Shown here: piece after piece, positions 1-8,114 of the stretch
Position numbering within the stretch: position 1 is the stretch's first letter
How the letters are laid out: every line of letters starts with the position of its first letter
NCBI GenBank assembly: GCA_937952975.1
Contig: CALFXX010000049.1
Location: 1 to 64,000 of the forward strand
DNA: 64,000 nucleotides
Reading direction: 5' to 3'
Source: an uncultured Alcaligenaceae bacterium
Lineage (GTDB): Bacteria > Pseudomonadota > Gammaproteobacteria > Burkholderiales > Burkholderiaceae_B
Program-made: the position numbers and the translations under genes
Notes under the pieces: generated by a model
What the model was told of the DNA's origin: nothing
Databases searched by the model: none
The model's input: only the letters and a program-made list of their open reading frames with translations

Positions 1-169
1 CTAAAATCACCACTTGTGTGCCACTTGGCAACTGGGGAGCCTTTTTTTGGTGTGCCGGGTCACGCCCCGTAATGTGGTGCGTAATAGCAATGTTGTGTTC
101 GCGTAAAAGGCTGGGGATGTTACCGAGTCGGTCGGCACCGACCACAACTGCACTGAGGGATGGATTCAT
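1..169 (-). CDS. DUF2325 family protein, N-terminal part (runs off the left edge)
   Basis: Only the first 56 codons are in the window; the gene continues past base 1. The visible protein starts MNPSLSAVVVGADRLGNIPS and goes on through HHITGRDPAHQKKAPQLP to TQVVIL. This pattern (VVGADRLGNIP, then an H..GR...H.KK stretch, then LP.GT..VI) is what I recall for DUF2325, a short Rossmann-like family of unknown biochemical role. ATG at 167-169 is used; there is no strong ribosome site, only an AGAG. Two Fur-box-like sites lie 30-80 bases upstream, so iron control is inferred. Family assignment is from memory of the motif and rests on a partial sequence. Confidence 0.7.
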   Translation of the reverse strand, partial: MNPSLSAVVVGADRLGNIPSLLREHNIAITHHITGRDPAHQKKAPQLPSGTQVVIL

Positions 170-198
170 GGCTGCTCTAAAAGAAGTTGAACAGCCTA

Positions 199-217
199 GA
201 TAATAATGATTCTTATT
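199..217. promoter_or_regulatory. Fur-box-like site 1
   Basis: The 19 bases match the classical Fur consensus (GATAATGATAATCATTATC) at 14 of 19 positions by hand count. The site is 30 bases upstream of the DUF2325 start codon, where a repressor would cover the promoter. Function is inferred from sequence likeness only. Confidence 0.5.
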
Positions 218-228
218 TATAAAACAAG

Positions 229-247
229 GGTAATAATACTCATTCTT
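229..247. promoter_or_regulatory. Fur-box-like site 2
   Basis: A second 19-base stretch, 11 bases after the first, also matches the Fur consensus at 14 of 19 positions. Two adjacent sites are typical of tightly iron-repressed promoters. The convergent cysB-like gene ends at 290, so the sites most likely serve the leftward DUF2325 gene. The surrounding DNA is AT-rich, which raises the chance of accidental matches. Confidence 0.45.
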
Positions 248-289
248 ATTTAAAAGCTATATTTTTAATGCCCAACATTGCTGAAAAAT

Positions 290-1237
290 CTATTTTTCTT
301 GTTTATTTTCAACACGTTCTCGAATTTCACTTTCACTGAGGTCTGGGGTCAGCATCGCGATTAAAGTGTATACATAATCACGTAAAAATACGCCTGATTT
401 CAGGGCAATACGCGTTGTTTGAAGCCCAAAGAGGTGTCCGACGGGCAGACTCACTAGGTTCGTGTCACGCAGCGGCTCGTAGGCTACGCCAGCGATGATA
501 CCGATCCCTAAGCCAACATCCACATAGGTTTTAATGACGTCGGCATCAATTGCCTCAAGAACGATATCGGGGCGCAGCCCTTTCTCTTCAAAAGCACGGT
601 CTACCGAACGACGGCCTGAAAACGCACGATCGTAGGTCACCACGGGATAACTCGCCACATCCTCAAGCGTCAGGACAAAGCCCTTTTTACGCGAGAGCGC
701 TGCCAAGGGGTGTTCAGGACGCACCACAACCGTGTGCTCCCAGGTGTAACAAGGAAGGGTTTCAAGCCCCGGGGTCAAGGCAAGGGATTCGGTTGCAATC
801 GCCAGATCGGCTTGCTCGTGCAACACCATTTGTGCCAACTGCGGCGGGCTACCCTCAGCCAGAGACAAGTGCACTTTTGGAAACTGCTTGCGAAAGGCGG
901 GGATAATTTTGGGTAACACATAGCGTGCTTGCGTGTGCGTACAAGCGATCACAAGGCTGCCCTCATCACGCTGCGCAAACTCGTCACTGACTTTTTTGAG
1001 ATTATCGATCTCTCGCATGATGCGCTCGACTACCTGTGCAACAGCTGTGCCAGGTTTGGTCAAGCCTTTAATACGCTTGCCGTGTCGCTCAAAAATCTGT
1101 ACGCCCAGTTCATCTTCAAATTCGAGAATCGCTTTGCTGACACCCGGCTGCGAAGTAAACAAGCTGCGCGCGGCCTCAGTGAGGTTGAAGTCACGGCGAA
1201 TGGTTTCTCGAACAAAACGAAATTGTTGCAAATTCAT
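290..1237 (-). CDS. cysB: CysB-type LysR-family transcriptional regulator
   Basis: A 315-residue LysR-type regulator, N-acetylserine/sulfate-responsive by family, that controls sulfur assimilation genes. The N-terminus MNLQQFRFVRET followed by the helix-turn-helix (LTEAARSLFTSQPGVSKAI, residues about 18-37) is characteristic of CysB/Cbl rather than general LysR proteins. The effector domain holds the usual TTHTQARY-like segment (here CTHTQARYVLP) near residue 100. The start is placed at the ATG at 1235-1237 because an AGGG lies 5 bases upstream and family members begin exactly there; an in-frame start 18 bases further upstream is less likely. It stands alone, divergent from pepA. Cbl and CysB cannot be separated by eye. 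Confidence 0.85.
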   Translation of the reverse strand: MNLQQFRFVRETIRRDFNLTEAARSLFTSQPGVSKAILEFEDELGVQIFERHGKRIKGLTKPGTAVAQVVERIMREIDNLKKVSDEFAQRDEGSLVIACTHTQARYVLPKIIPAFRKQFPKVHLSLAEGSPPQLAQMVLHEQADLAIATESLALTPGLETLPCYTWEHTVVVRPEHPLAALSRKKGFVLTLEDVASYPVVTYDRAFSGRRSVDRAFEEKGLRPDIVLEAIDADVIKTYVDVGLGIGIIAGVAYEPLRDTNLVSLPVGHLFGLQTTRIALKSGVFLRDYVYTLIAMLTPDLSESEIRERVENKQEK

Positions 1238-1392
1238 AAAAGCCCTATCAACCACGTGAGGGTGAAGCCAAACAAAGTACGATTATAAGTAATATAGAAA
1301 ATTATCTAAATAACTTTTTAGAATAAGCTTCTATCGCGTTTGCAACTTGCGAGATAATTCACCTAACTTTTTCACGCGCACAGGTTTCCCAC

Positions 1393-2907
1393 ATGGATTT
1401 CAGCATCAGCATTTCAGCAAGCCCACACCAAACCAAAACGCCAGCGCTCGCTATTGGTGTGTTTACCGACGGGGTGTTAAGCACAGCAGCCGATGCGATT
1501 GATCGCGCGAGCAGCGGAGCCGTGCGTGCCGTGGTCAAAACAGAGTTCACTGGCCGCGTGGGTTCAACCTTAGTCTTGCGTAGCCTGCAAGGTGTTGCCG
1601 CGCCGCGTGTGGTCTTGGTTGGCCTTGGCAAACAGGCCGAGTACACACCACGCGCGCACGCGCGGGCCGAACAAGCCTTTGCTGCGTTTTGTGTGCAAGC
1701 TCGCCTGGCTGAGGCAACCTCAACACTCGCCGCAATTGACTGCCCCGCGGCCCCCGCACGCGATCGTGCACGCTCGGCTGCAGCGGCCTGCGGCGAAGCG
1801 ACCTACCATTACGATGCCAGTTTTGGTAAACCCGACGTCAACGCACGCCCCAAACTTAAAAAGTTGACACTGCAGTTTGCAGACGCGACAGACCGCGCAG
1901 CGGCCACACAAGGCTTGGCTGAAGGCGGCGCCCTGGCGCACGGCATGTCGCTCGCCCGCACGCTAGGCAACTTACCTGGCAACATCTGCACCCCCACTTA
2001 CTTGGGTGAAGAAGCAAAAGCTTTAGGTAAACAATTTAAAAGTATCAGTGTCAAAGTGCTCGATCGCAAACAAATCGAAGCGCTCAAAATGGGGTCGTTT
2101 TTATCGGTTGCACGTGGCTCGGCCGAGCAACCTCGCTTTATCGTGCTGCACTATAAAGGCAAACCCGCTGCAGCAAAACGCGGCGCCAAAGCCGCTGCAG
2201 GCCCTATCGTTTTAGTTGGCAAAGGCATAACGTTTGACTCGGGCGGCATCTCGATTAAACCGGCCGCCACGATGGATGAAATGAAGTTCGACATGTGCGG
2301 TGCGGCAAGTGTCTTGGGCACTCTGCGCGCGGTCGCTGAAATCGGTTTACCCGGTGAAATCATCGGCTTGATCCCCACCTGCGAAAATATGCCAAGCGGT
2401 ACAGCAAACAAACCGGGCGATGTCGTCACCAGTATGTCTGGCCAGACGATTGAGATCCTCAACACTGACGCAGAAGGCCGCTTAATTTTGTGTGATGCAC
2501 TGACCTACGCCGAGCGCTTTAAGCCCTCAGCTGTGATTGACATCGCCACCTTAACAGGCGCTTGCGTCGTGGCACTGGGCAAAGTCAACACGGGCTTGTT
2601 CGCAACCGACGATGCCTTGGCTGGGGCTTTGTTAGCAGCAGGCAAACAATCCATGGATACCGCCTGGCGTTTGCCGCTTGATGATGCCTATCAAGAGCAG
2701 CTGAAGTCTAACTTTGCTGACATGGCCAATATCGGCGGCCAACCGGGCGGCGCTGTCACCGCTGCTTGCTTTTTATCTCGCTTTGCCAAGGCCTACCCCT
2801 GGGCGCACCTGGACATCGCTGGCACCGCCTGGCGTGGTGGTGGCGACAAAGGCTCAACCGCCCGCCCGGTACCGATGTTGCTGCAATACCTCATCAACCA
2901 GGCCTAA
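1393..2907 (+). CDS. pepA: Leucyl aminopeptidase (M17 family, cytosol aminopeptidase)
   Basis: A 504-residue M17 metallopeptidase that removes N-terminal residues from peptides; PepA is also a DNA-binding protein in E. coli. The metal and active-site motifs are present: VGKGITFDSGG (Lys277 and Asp282 as ligands) and NTDAEGRL at residues 357-364. Length equals the E. coli enzyme (503). ATG at 1393 opens a clean reading frame immediately after the cysB divergent region. holC follows 9 bases after the stop, the conserved pepA-holC order of proteobacteria. Cytoplasmic homohexamer by family. Confidence 0.96.
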   Translation: MDFSISISASPHQTKTPALAIGVFTDGVLSTAADAIDRASSGAVRAVVKTEFTGRVGSTLVLRSLQGVAAPRVVLVGLGKQAEYTPRAHARAEQAFAAFCVQARLAEATSTLAAIDCPAAPARDRARSAAAACGEATYHYDASFGKPDVNARPKLKKLTLQFADATDRAAATQGLAEGGALAHGMSLARTLGNLPGNICTPTYLGEEAKALGKQFKSISVKVLDRKQIEALKMGSFLSVARGSAEQPRFIVLHYKGKPAAAKRGAKAAAGPIVLVGKGITFDSGGISIKPAATMDEMKFDMCGAASVLGTLRAVAEIGLPGEIIGLIPTCENMPSGTANKPGDVVTSMSGQTIEILNTDAEGRLILCDALTYAERFKPSAVIDIATLTGACVVALGKVNTGLFATDDALAGALLAAGKQSMDTAWRLPLDDAYQEQLKSNFADMANIGGQPGGAVTAACFLSRFAKAYPWAHLDIAGTAWRGGGDKGSTARPVPMLLQYLINQA

Positions 2908-2916
2908 GATCAACCA

Positions 2917-3348
2917 ATGGCCCGCATCGACTTTGCTTTTGGCGCGACTGAAAAAATCGCACAAGCGTGTCAAACCACGCTCAAGCAATATCTTGCGGGC
3001 CACAAACTGTTGGTCTATTGCAGCGATGCTGCACGTTTAAAAGCCTACGACACCAAACTGTGGGCAGTTGAACCTACGGCGTTTGTCCCCCACGTCATGG
3101 CCACCGACCCGTTGGCCGAACAAACACCCATTTGGTTGGTAGCAAGCGGTTTAGAGCAAGTGTTAGCGCGTGCTCCCGCCGAGGCCTGGCTGCTCAATCT
3201 TGATGAACAGTGCCCACCCTCGCTTGGCAACACAACTCGCGTGCTTGAAATCGTGTCGGATGACGAAGAGGATAAGACCGCGGCGCGCGCACGTTGGGCG
3301 CAATACAAAGCCGCGGGACACGAATTGAAAGCGCATCGTTTGACGTGA
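2917..3348 (+). CDS. holC: DNA polymerase III chi subunit
   Basis: A 143-residue protein with the chi-family layout: the N-terminal segment IDFAFGATEKIAQACQTTLKQ, a LLVYCSDAARLKAYDTKLWA segment and a C-terminal VLEIVSDDEEDKTAARARW helix. Chi links the clamp loader to single-stranded-DNA-binding protein in the replisome. It follows pepA by 9 bases and is certainly co-transcribed with it. E. coli chi is 147 residues, so the length is normal. Confidence 0.93.
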   Translation: MARIDFAFGATEKIAQACQTTLKQYLAGHKLLVYCSDAARLKAYDTKLWAVEPTAFVPHVMATDPLAEQTPIWLVASGLEQVLARAPAEAWLLNLDEQCPPSLGNTTRVLEIVSDDEEDKTAARARWAQYKAAGHELKAHRLT

Positions 3349-3650
3349 GCCGACATTGGCTTTCAATCGCAACAGTTGGCTAGCCCTCTATCCCACATGT
3401 TTAATGCGAATTGCGGCCTTGTCAGCATGTATGCAGAACTCGTTGCAGCACGGTCAGGTTTGCCGGGCTGCCTTGAGGCTCATGACAATCTTAAAATCCA
3501 TAGAACCGACGTAAATGACGCTGGCGTTGCAAAAAACACCATAATTTGTAGGAAATCTAGCCATTCAGGGAACTGTCAGGTATGCTTTCGGTCATAGACT
3601 CATGGCTGACATTAAACAGCCTGAGTTCAATTTAGTGACAGGAGCTAACT
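3349..3650. other. Intergenic gap between holC and the BI-1 gene
   Basis: About 300 bases with no convincing gene. A 73-codon open frame at 3376-3597 has no ribosome site and no recognisable composition. The stretch must hold the promoter of the downstream membrane-protein gene, but I see no clear -35/-10 pair. An AGGAG lies 7 bases before the ATG at 3651. Confidence 0.5.
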
Positions 3651-4355
3651 ATGTCTGAATATCGTCCGTCTTTGAATCCCGGTCAATACAGTGACGTCGC
3701 CGACGTCGCCGTACGTAACCGCGTGTTGCGCAACACCTACTGGCTGCTCGCCATTTCGCTGATCCCCACCGTACTGGGCGCCGCCTTCGGTATGTACAGT
3801 GGCATCAATCAAATCATGGCAACGAGCCCGTTCATCACCATGATCATCTTCTTAGCCGGTGCGTTTGGCTTAATGTACGGTATTGAAAAGAACAAAGAGA
3901 CGTCGCTCGGAGTAGGCTTACTGCTGCTCTTTACGTTCTTTATGGGCATCATGCTCTCGCGCCTGCTCGGGCATGTGCTTGGCATGAGCAACGGCACGCA
4001 ATTGGTGATGTTTGCCTTTGGTGGCACAGCCGCGGTTTTTGGCACGATGGCAACATTGGCCACAACCGTTAAGCGTGACTTATCAGGCTTAAGCAAATTT
4101 ATGTTTGTCGGCGTTGTGATCTTGATGGTCGCTAGCATCGCAAACATCTTCTTGCACCTGCCTGCCTTGATGCTGACCATTTCAGTGATCGCCATTGTGA
4201 TCTTCTCAGCCTTCATGCTGATTGATTTGCAACGTGTGGTCAACGGGGGCGAAACCAACTACGTCTCGGCAACGCTTGCGATCTACTTAGACGTATACAA
4301 CGTGTTTGCTAACCTGCTCGCCATTTTAGGCATCACAGGCGGCAGTCGCGATTAA
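3651..4355 (+). CDS. Bax inhibitor-1 family inner-membrane protein (YccA/YbhL type)
   Basis: A 234-residue protein with seven predicted membrane segments spaced along residues 32-230 and the BI-1 signature in the last part (acidic and asparagine residues in YLDVYNVFANLLAILG). An N-terminal cytoplasmic stretch of about 30 residues precedes the first segment. E. coli YccA of this family interacts with FtsH; other members act as calcium leak channels. The function here is not known. It is a single-gene unit: an AGGAG precedes the start and a strong terminator follows at 4441-4476. Confidence 0.88.
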   Translation: MSEYRPSLNPGQYSDVADVAVRNRVLRNTYWLLAISLIPTVLGAAFGMYSGINQIMATSPFITMIIFLAGAFGLMYGIEKNKETSLGVGLLLLFTFFMGIMLSRLLGHVLGMSNGTQLVMFAFGGTAAVFGTMATLATTVKRDLSGLSKFMFVGVVILMVASIANIFLHLPALMLTISVIAIVIFSAFMLIDLQRVVNGGETNYVSATLAIYLDVYNVFANLLAILGITGGSRD

Positions 4356-4440
4356 GTCTTGGTTTGAAGGCGACTGACGCAAGTCACCAGGCGCTAAGTA
4401 CCTCGGTCAACACCAAGGTGCCAAGTTAGGGTAAAAAGAA

Positions 4441-4476
4441 GGGTCAAGCTCTGCATTCCCAGAGCTTGACCCTTTT
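4441..4476 (+). terminator. Rho-independent terminator after the BI-1 gene
   Basis: A perfect 13-base-pair stem (4441-4453 with 4460-4472), a 6-base loop and a following TTTT. The stem begins GGGTCAAGCTCTG. It closes the single-gene BI-1 unit 85 bases after its stop. Confidence 0.9.
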
Positions 4477-4516
4477 GCGTTGATGACCACGACAAGCAGG
4501 ATCTTAGGATTAGCCA

Positions 4517-5257
4517 ATGACCGATACCGTTTTAACGCACGAAAATAATGGCGTGCTCACACTCACGATCAATCGCCCCGAGCGTCGCAATGCGCTTGAC
4601 GTTGCCACCTATCTTGCCTTAGCCGACCATATCCGCGCCGCGAACGCAAGCAAAGACTATCGAGCCATTGTGATCACAGGTGCCAGCAACTATTTCACCG
4701 CAGGCAACGACTTAAAAGATTTTCAAAAACCACGCACCACAGGCGATAGCGGCGGCATCATCTTATTACGCAGTCTGATTGATTGTGACTTGCCGATCAT
4801 TGCGGCTGTTGAAGGGCGCGCCATTGGCATCGGCGTGACCATGCTGCAGCACTGTGATTTTATTTGTGCGGCTGACAATGCGTTATTCACGATCCCGTTT
4901 GTGGCGCTAGGCCTGTGCCCAGAAGGTGCCTCGAGCGTGTTGCTTGCTCAAATCGTCGGTGCGCGACGCGCCTCAGACTGGTTACTACGCGGCAAAACCT
5001 TTGGCGCCCAAGAGGCACTTGACGCGGGGTTTATCACTCAGGTCACGAACGCCGGTCAAGCCTTAGCCATCGCACAAGCGCTGGGTGATGAGTTAGCGGC
5101 TCTTCCCCCGCAGGCCTTGCAGCTGTCAAAGCGCATGATGAAACATACGCAGCGCCCGATGCTGCATGAAACACTGAATTATGAGTTTGGTTTGTTTTCT
5201 GAACGCTTGCAGTCTGAAGAAGCGCAGGCGGCGGTAGCGAAGCTGCTCAAAAAATAG
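4517..5257 (+). CDS. Enoyl-CoA hydratase/isomerase family protein
   Basis: A 246-residue crotonase-fold enzyme. The oxyanion-hole segments are ITGASNYFTAGNDL (residues about 53-66) and EGRAIGIGVTML (about 102-113). The usual second catalytic glutamate of hydratases is replaced by the pattern LGLCPEGASS near residue 138, which resembles the PEGCSS motif of delta3,delta2-enoyl-CoA isomerases. It may therefore be an isomerase of unsaturated fatty-acid oxidation rather than a hydratase. It sits alone between two terminators, so the context gives no pathway clue. Confidence 0.85.
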   Translation: MTDTVLTHENNGVLTLTINRPERRNALDVATYLALADHIRAANASKDYRAIVITGASNYFTAGNDLKDFQKPRTTGDSGGIILLRSLIDCDLPIIAAVEGRAIGIGVTMLQHCDFICAADNALFTIPFVALGLCPEGASSVLLAQIVGARRASDWLLRGKTFGAQEALDAGFITQVTNAGQALAIAQALGDELAALPPQALQLSKRMMKHTQRPMLHETLNYEFGLFSERLQSEEAQAAVAKLLKK

Positions 5258-5327
5258 TAGTCACCACCCGCTGCGGCGTGATTCAACGATCACAATCACA
5301 ACAGGTTGAGCCGACCAAACTTCGCGT

Positions 5328-5365
5328 AAAAAAACCCGCGGCACTTGCTGAGCGCAAGGCCGCGG
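5328..5365 (-). terminator. Rho-independent terminator of the liv-type operon
   Basis: Read on the minus strand, a CCGCGGC/GCCGCGG stem (5336-5342 with 5359-5365) continues into an inner CTTGC/GCAAG stem (5344-5348 with 5354-5358) with one bulged base, followed by seven T (5328-5334). It lies 28 bases beyond the stop of the binding-protein gene and closes the leftward transporter operon. Confidence 0.88.
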
Positions 5366-5392
5366 ATTGACTCCGAGCTAGGCTACGTGGGC

Positions 5393-6619
5393 TTACCGCG
5401 CGTTAAACGCTGGCGCTGGATACACAGCTTTCGCTGTCGCCACTGCTGGTGGAAACACCACCTCGGGGCCGTTAGGCATATTTTGCATAATGGCAAACTC
5501 GTTTTTAAACTGTTTACCGGTATCGTCGATTTTGTACTCGCCGGTAATCGTCACCATCTTGTCGTTCAAATCGAGCGCTGCCTGTTTAAGCTTTGCTGCA
5601 TCCAACGACTGTGCCTTCTTGATCATCTCTTCTGCTACAACGCCGGCTCCATACGCAAGAGCCGTTTGGAAGTCAGCTGGATATTGGGCATTTGGAAACA
5701 ATTTTGCGTAGCGTGCTGTCATTTGTTCGCGATTCAAACCATGCGTCACCTTCCAGTTGATTTTTTCGTGCAAGAGCGTTTGGCTTAAGGCGTATAACCC
5801 GTCCTTACCCGCTTGCTGTAAAAACTGAGGCTGTGATGCATAGACAAAATAGACGGCTTTGAACAACGCATTGGTTTCGCGTAACTGACGCGCAATCGTC
5901 ATTTGGTCGCCTTCGTACGCCGTTGGATAAAACGCCTCGGCACCGCTGGCCTTCGCTTTCTGGATCAAGATATTGAAATCTTTGGTGCCTTTGGCAAATT
6001 TTTCATTTTGTGTGACTTCCATGCCAAGCTCTTTTGCCAAAGCGACAGCACCTTGGGTCAACGAAGCCGGAAATGGCTCATCTAAATACGCAAACGCAAT
6101 CTTTTTGACGCCCATCGCATGCAAGGCACGCACGCCATTTTGGCCTAGCAAGGTGCCAGCAATCTGCGTGGCCGACACAATCGACTTGAAGCCTTGTGCG
6201 TAAATTGAATCGGCAGACGCTGACCAAATAATCATCATCTTGTTATTCGTTTCGGTGGTACTTGCTGCCGCACTGGTCAGCGTTGAACCAAAGGGTCCAA
6301 ATAAGAAGTCACATTTTTCTTCTTTGATCAAGGTTTCGTACACTTTTGGAATAATCGTTTTATCACTACGATCATCAAGCTTGACCAACTCGACTTTACG
6401 CTTGACGCCACCGATGTCGATTCCACCGCGCGCATTCACATCATCAATCCAAATCTCAACACCGCGTTGACCAGACTGCGCCGCCAAGGCAAACGTACCA
6501 CTTGAGGAGACGGTCATACCAATACGAATCGGCTTATCTGCCTGCGCATACGCTTGTGCAGCAGGTAACGACAACACACTTGCAGCCAAAATGGCTTTTA
6601 ACAATTCACGTTTGAACAT
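5393..6619 (-). CDS. ABC transporter periplasmic binding protein, branched-chain amino acid/amide type
   Basis: A 408-residue LivK/AmiC-fold type I periplasmic binding protein. A signal peptide (MFKRELLKAILAASVLSLP, cut after AYAQ, residue about 26) leads into PIRIGMTVSSSGTFAL, the usual first strand of the family. Start is fixed by a perfect AAGGAGA 6 bases before the ATG. It is the last gene of the leftward operon amidase - permease - permease - ATPase - ATPase - binding protein. The family carries branched-chain amino acids, amides, urea or aromatic acids; the amidase upstream favours an amide or related nitrogen compound, but that is inference. Confidence 0.9.
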   Translation of the reverse strand: MFKRELLKAILAASVLSLPAAQAYAQADKPIRIGMTVSSSGTFALAAQSGQRGVEIWIDDVNARGGIDIGGVKRKVELVKLDDRSDKTIIPKVYETLIKEEKCDFLFGPFGSTLTSAAASTTETNNKMMIIWSASADSIYAQGFKSIVSATQIAGTLLGQNGVRALHAMGVKKIAFAYLDEPFPASLTQGAVALAKELGMEVTQNEKFAKGTKDFNILIQKAKASGAEAFYPTAYEGDQMTIARQLRETNALFKAVYFVYASQPQFLQQAGKDGLYALSQTLLHEKINWKVTHGLNREQMTARYAKLFPNAQYPADFQTALAYGAGVVAEEMIKKAQSLDAAKLKQAALDLNDKMVTITGEYKIDDTGKQFKNEFAIMQNMPNGPEVVFPPAVATAKAVYPAPAFNAR

Positions 6620-6637
6620 GTAAGTCTCCTTAAGGGC

Positions 6638-7411
6638 TTAAGAATCGATTTTGTAATCCACCCATTGCGCGATTAAATCCCGCAATGTATGGTCTTGCGC
6701 GAAATCCTGCACACTGCCATTCACTTTATTACGGCCTAATTCAAGTACGTAAACATGTGTCGACACTCTGACACACTGACGCACGTTCTGATCAATCAGC
6801 AATACCGAAATGCCTTGTGCTGGCAACCCAGCAATAAACTCGTAGATCTCGGCGCTTAATTTAGGCGCTACCATCGCTGTGGGTTCGTCGAGCAGTAACA
6901 CCTTGGGATCCAAGGCCAGCGCACGACCAAGCTCTAAAAATCGTTGCTGGCCACCACTCATCGCGCCCGCCATCTGGTTGCGCTTATCTTTGAGCATGGG
7001 AAACCGACTGTAAGCACGCTCAAGCGCTTGATCAACACGCGCTTTATCGCCACGAAACGTCCAGCACGCTAACCGTAAATTGTCGTCAACACTCAGTTCA
7101 TTGAACAGACTGCGACTTTGCGGCACCATGGCCACACCATGTGAAATAAAAGACCAGGGTGCGATTCCGGTGACGCACTTACCCCCTACGTACACATCAC
7201 CTTTCACAGGTTTGAGCAAACCAAACAAGGTACGCAGGGCGGTCGACTTACCCGCCCCGTTGGGGCCAATCACGCCTGTGATACCGCCTTGCTCAACGCG
7301 CAAACTCAGGTCTTGCAAAATGCGGATATCGCCGTGATATGCCACGTCGACATTGTGCAACGCCATCGCGGGCATGGGCGCATGCAAGGTTGGGATTGTT
7401 TCAATGGCCAA
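6638..7411 (-). CDS. Branched-chain-type ABC transporter ATP-binding protein (LivF-like)
   Basis: A 257-residue ATPase with Walker A GPNGAGKST, signature MSGGQQRFLELG and Walker B VLLLDEP in order. The segment after Walker B (TAMVAPKLSAEIYEF) is the LivF version of the D-loop region. It overlaps the LivG-like gene by 11 bases, so the two are translated together, and it ends 18 bases before the binding-protein gene. It powers the same importer as its neighbours. Confidence 0.92.
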   Translation of the reverse strand: MAIETIPTLHAPMPAMALHNVDVAYHGDIRILQDLSLRVEQGGITGVIGPNGAGKSTALRTLFGLLKPVKGDVYVGGKCVTGIAPWSFISHGVAMVPQSRSLFNELSVDDNLRLACWTFRGDKARVDQALERAYSRFPMLKDKRNQMAGAMSGGQQRFLELGRALALDPKVLLLDEPTAMVAPKLSAEIYEFIAGLPAQGISVLLIDQNVRQCVRVSTHVYVLELGRNKVNGSVQDFAQDHTLRDLIAQWVDYKIDS

Positions 7412-8114
7412 GATACGCCTCGATCACGTCAGGGTTGCTGCGAATGTCTTGCACACCACCTTGCGCAATTACCTGCCCTTGGTTCATGGCAATGAGGTGA
7501 TTAGACAAGCGATAAATAGACGTTAGGTCATGACTAATTAATAGCACTGCCTTTCCTTGTCCGGCCATGTCACTGATGCGTTCGATCATGAAGGTACACA
7601 AATCAGGATGCACCCCAGCAAACGGCTCGTCAAGCATCACGACGCGAGGATCGGGCATGAGCATACGAGCCATCTCAAGCAGCTTTTGCTGTCCACCCGA
7701 AAGCTCTTCGGCAAAGTTATGACGAAGGTCGATCAGTTTGAACTGCTCGAGAATCGTCTCAGCTTTAGACATCAATTCTGTGTCAGACTGCGACCATGAC
7801 AGCACCGGCACCATCAGGTTATCGATAAGCGACATTTTTCTAAATACCCGCGGGATCTGAAACGTTCGACCAATACCGCGCTGCGCAACCTCGTGTGAGG
7901 GTCGACCTGTGGTGTCATGACCGTCGATGCGAACCGTACCGCTGTCGGGCACATAAATGCCGCAGATACAGTTCATCAGCGTGGTTTTACCCGCACCGTT
8001 TACACCAATAATCCCCAACACCTGCCCTGCACTGGCAGCCAGGCTCACGCCATCAAGCGCGGTCAAACCACCGAAGCGTTTGGTCAGATTTGCAACTTCA
8101 ATCAAGGCCGTCAT
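7401..8114 (-). CDS. Branched-chain-type ABC transporter ATP-binding protein (LivG-like)
   Basis: A 237-residue ATPase: Walker A GVNGAGKTT, signature ELSGGQQKLLEMARML and Walker B VVMLDEPFAGVHP. The FAGVHP segment after Walker B is typical of LivG. Its start overlaps the end of the LivH-like permease gene by 4 bases (ATGA), showing translational coupling. It pairs with the LivF-like ATPase on the cytoplasmic side of the importer. Confidence 0.92.
   Translation of the reverse strand: MTALIEVANLTKRFGGLTALDGVSLAASAGQVLGIIGVNGAGKTTLMNCICGIYVPDSGTVRIDGHDTTGRPSHEVAQRGIGRTFQIPRVFRKMSLIDNLMVPVLSWSQSDTELMSKAETILEQFKLIDLRHNFAEELSGGQQKLLEMARMLMPDPRVVMLDEPFAGVHPDLCTFMIERISDMAGQGKAVLLISHDLTSIYRLSNHLIAMNQGQVIAQGGVQDIRSNPDVIEAYLGH

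Noticed and set aside
18..203. 61-codon open frame on the plus strand at the left edge
   Set aside because: It is antisense to the DUF2325 start, has no ribosome site and no family features.
550..1288. Several plus-strand open frames opposite cysB
   Set aside because: They are antisense shadows; the cysB frame carries clear helix-turn-helix and effector domains.
3376..3597. 73-codon open frame between holC and the BI-1 gene
   Set aside because: No ribosome site, no recognisable composition and no neighbours to support it.
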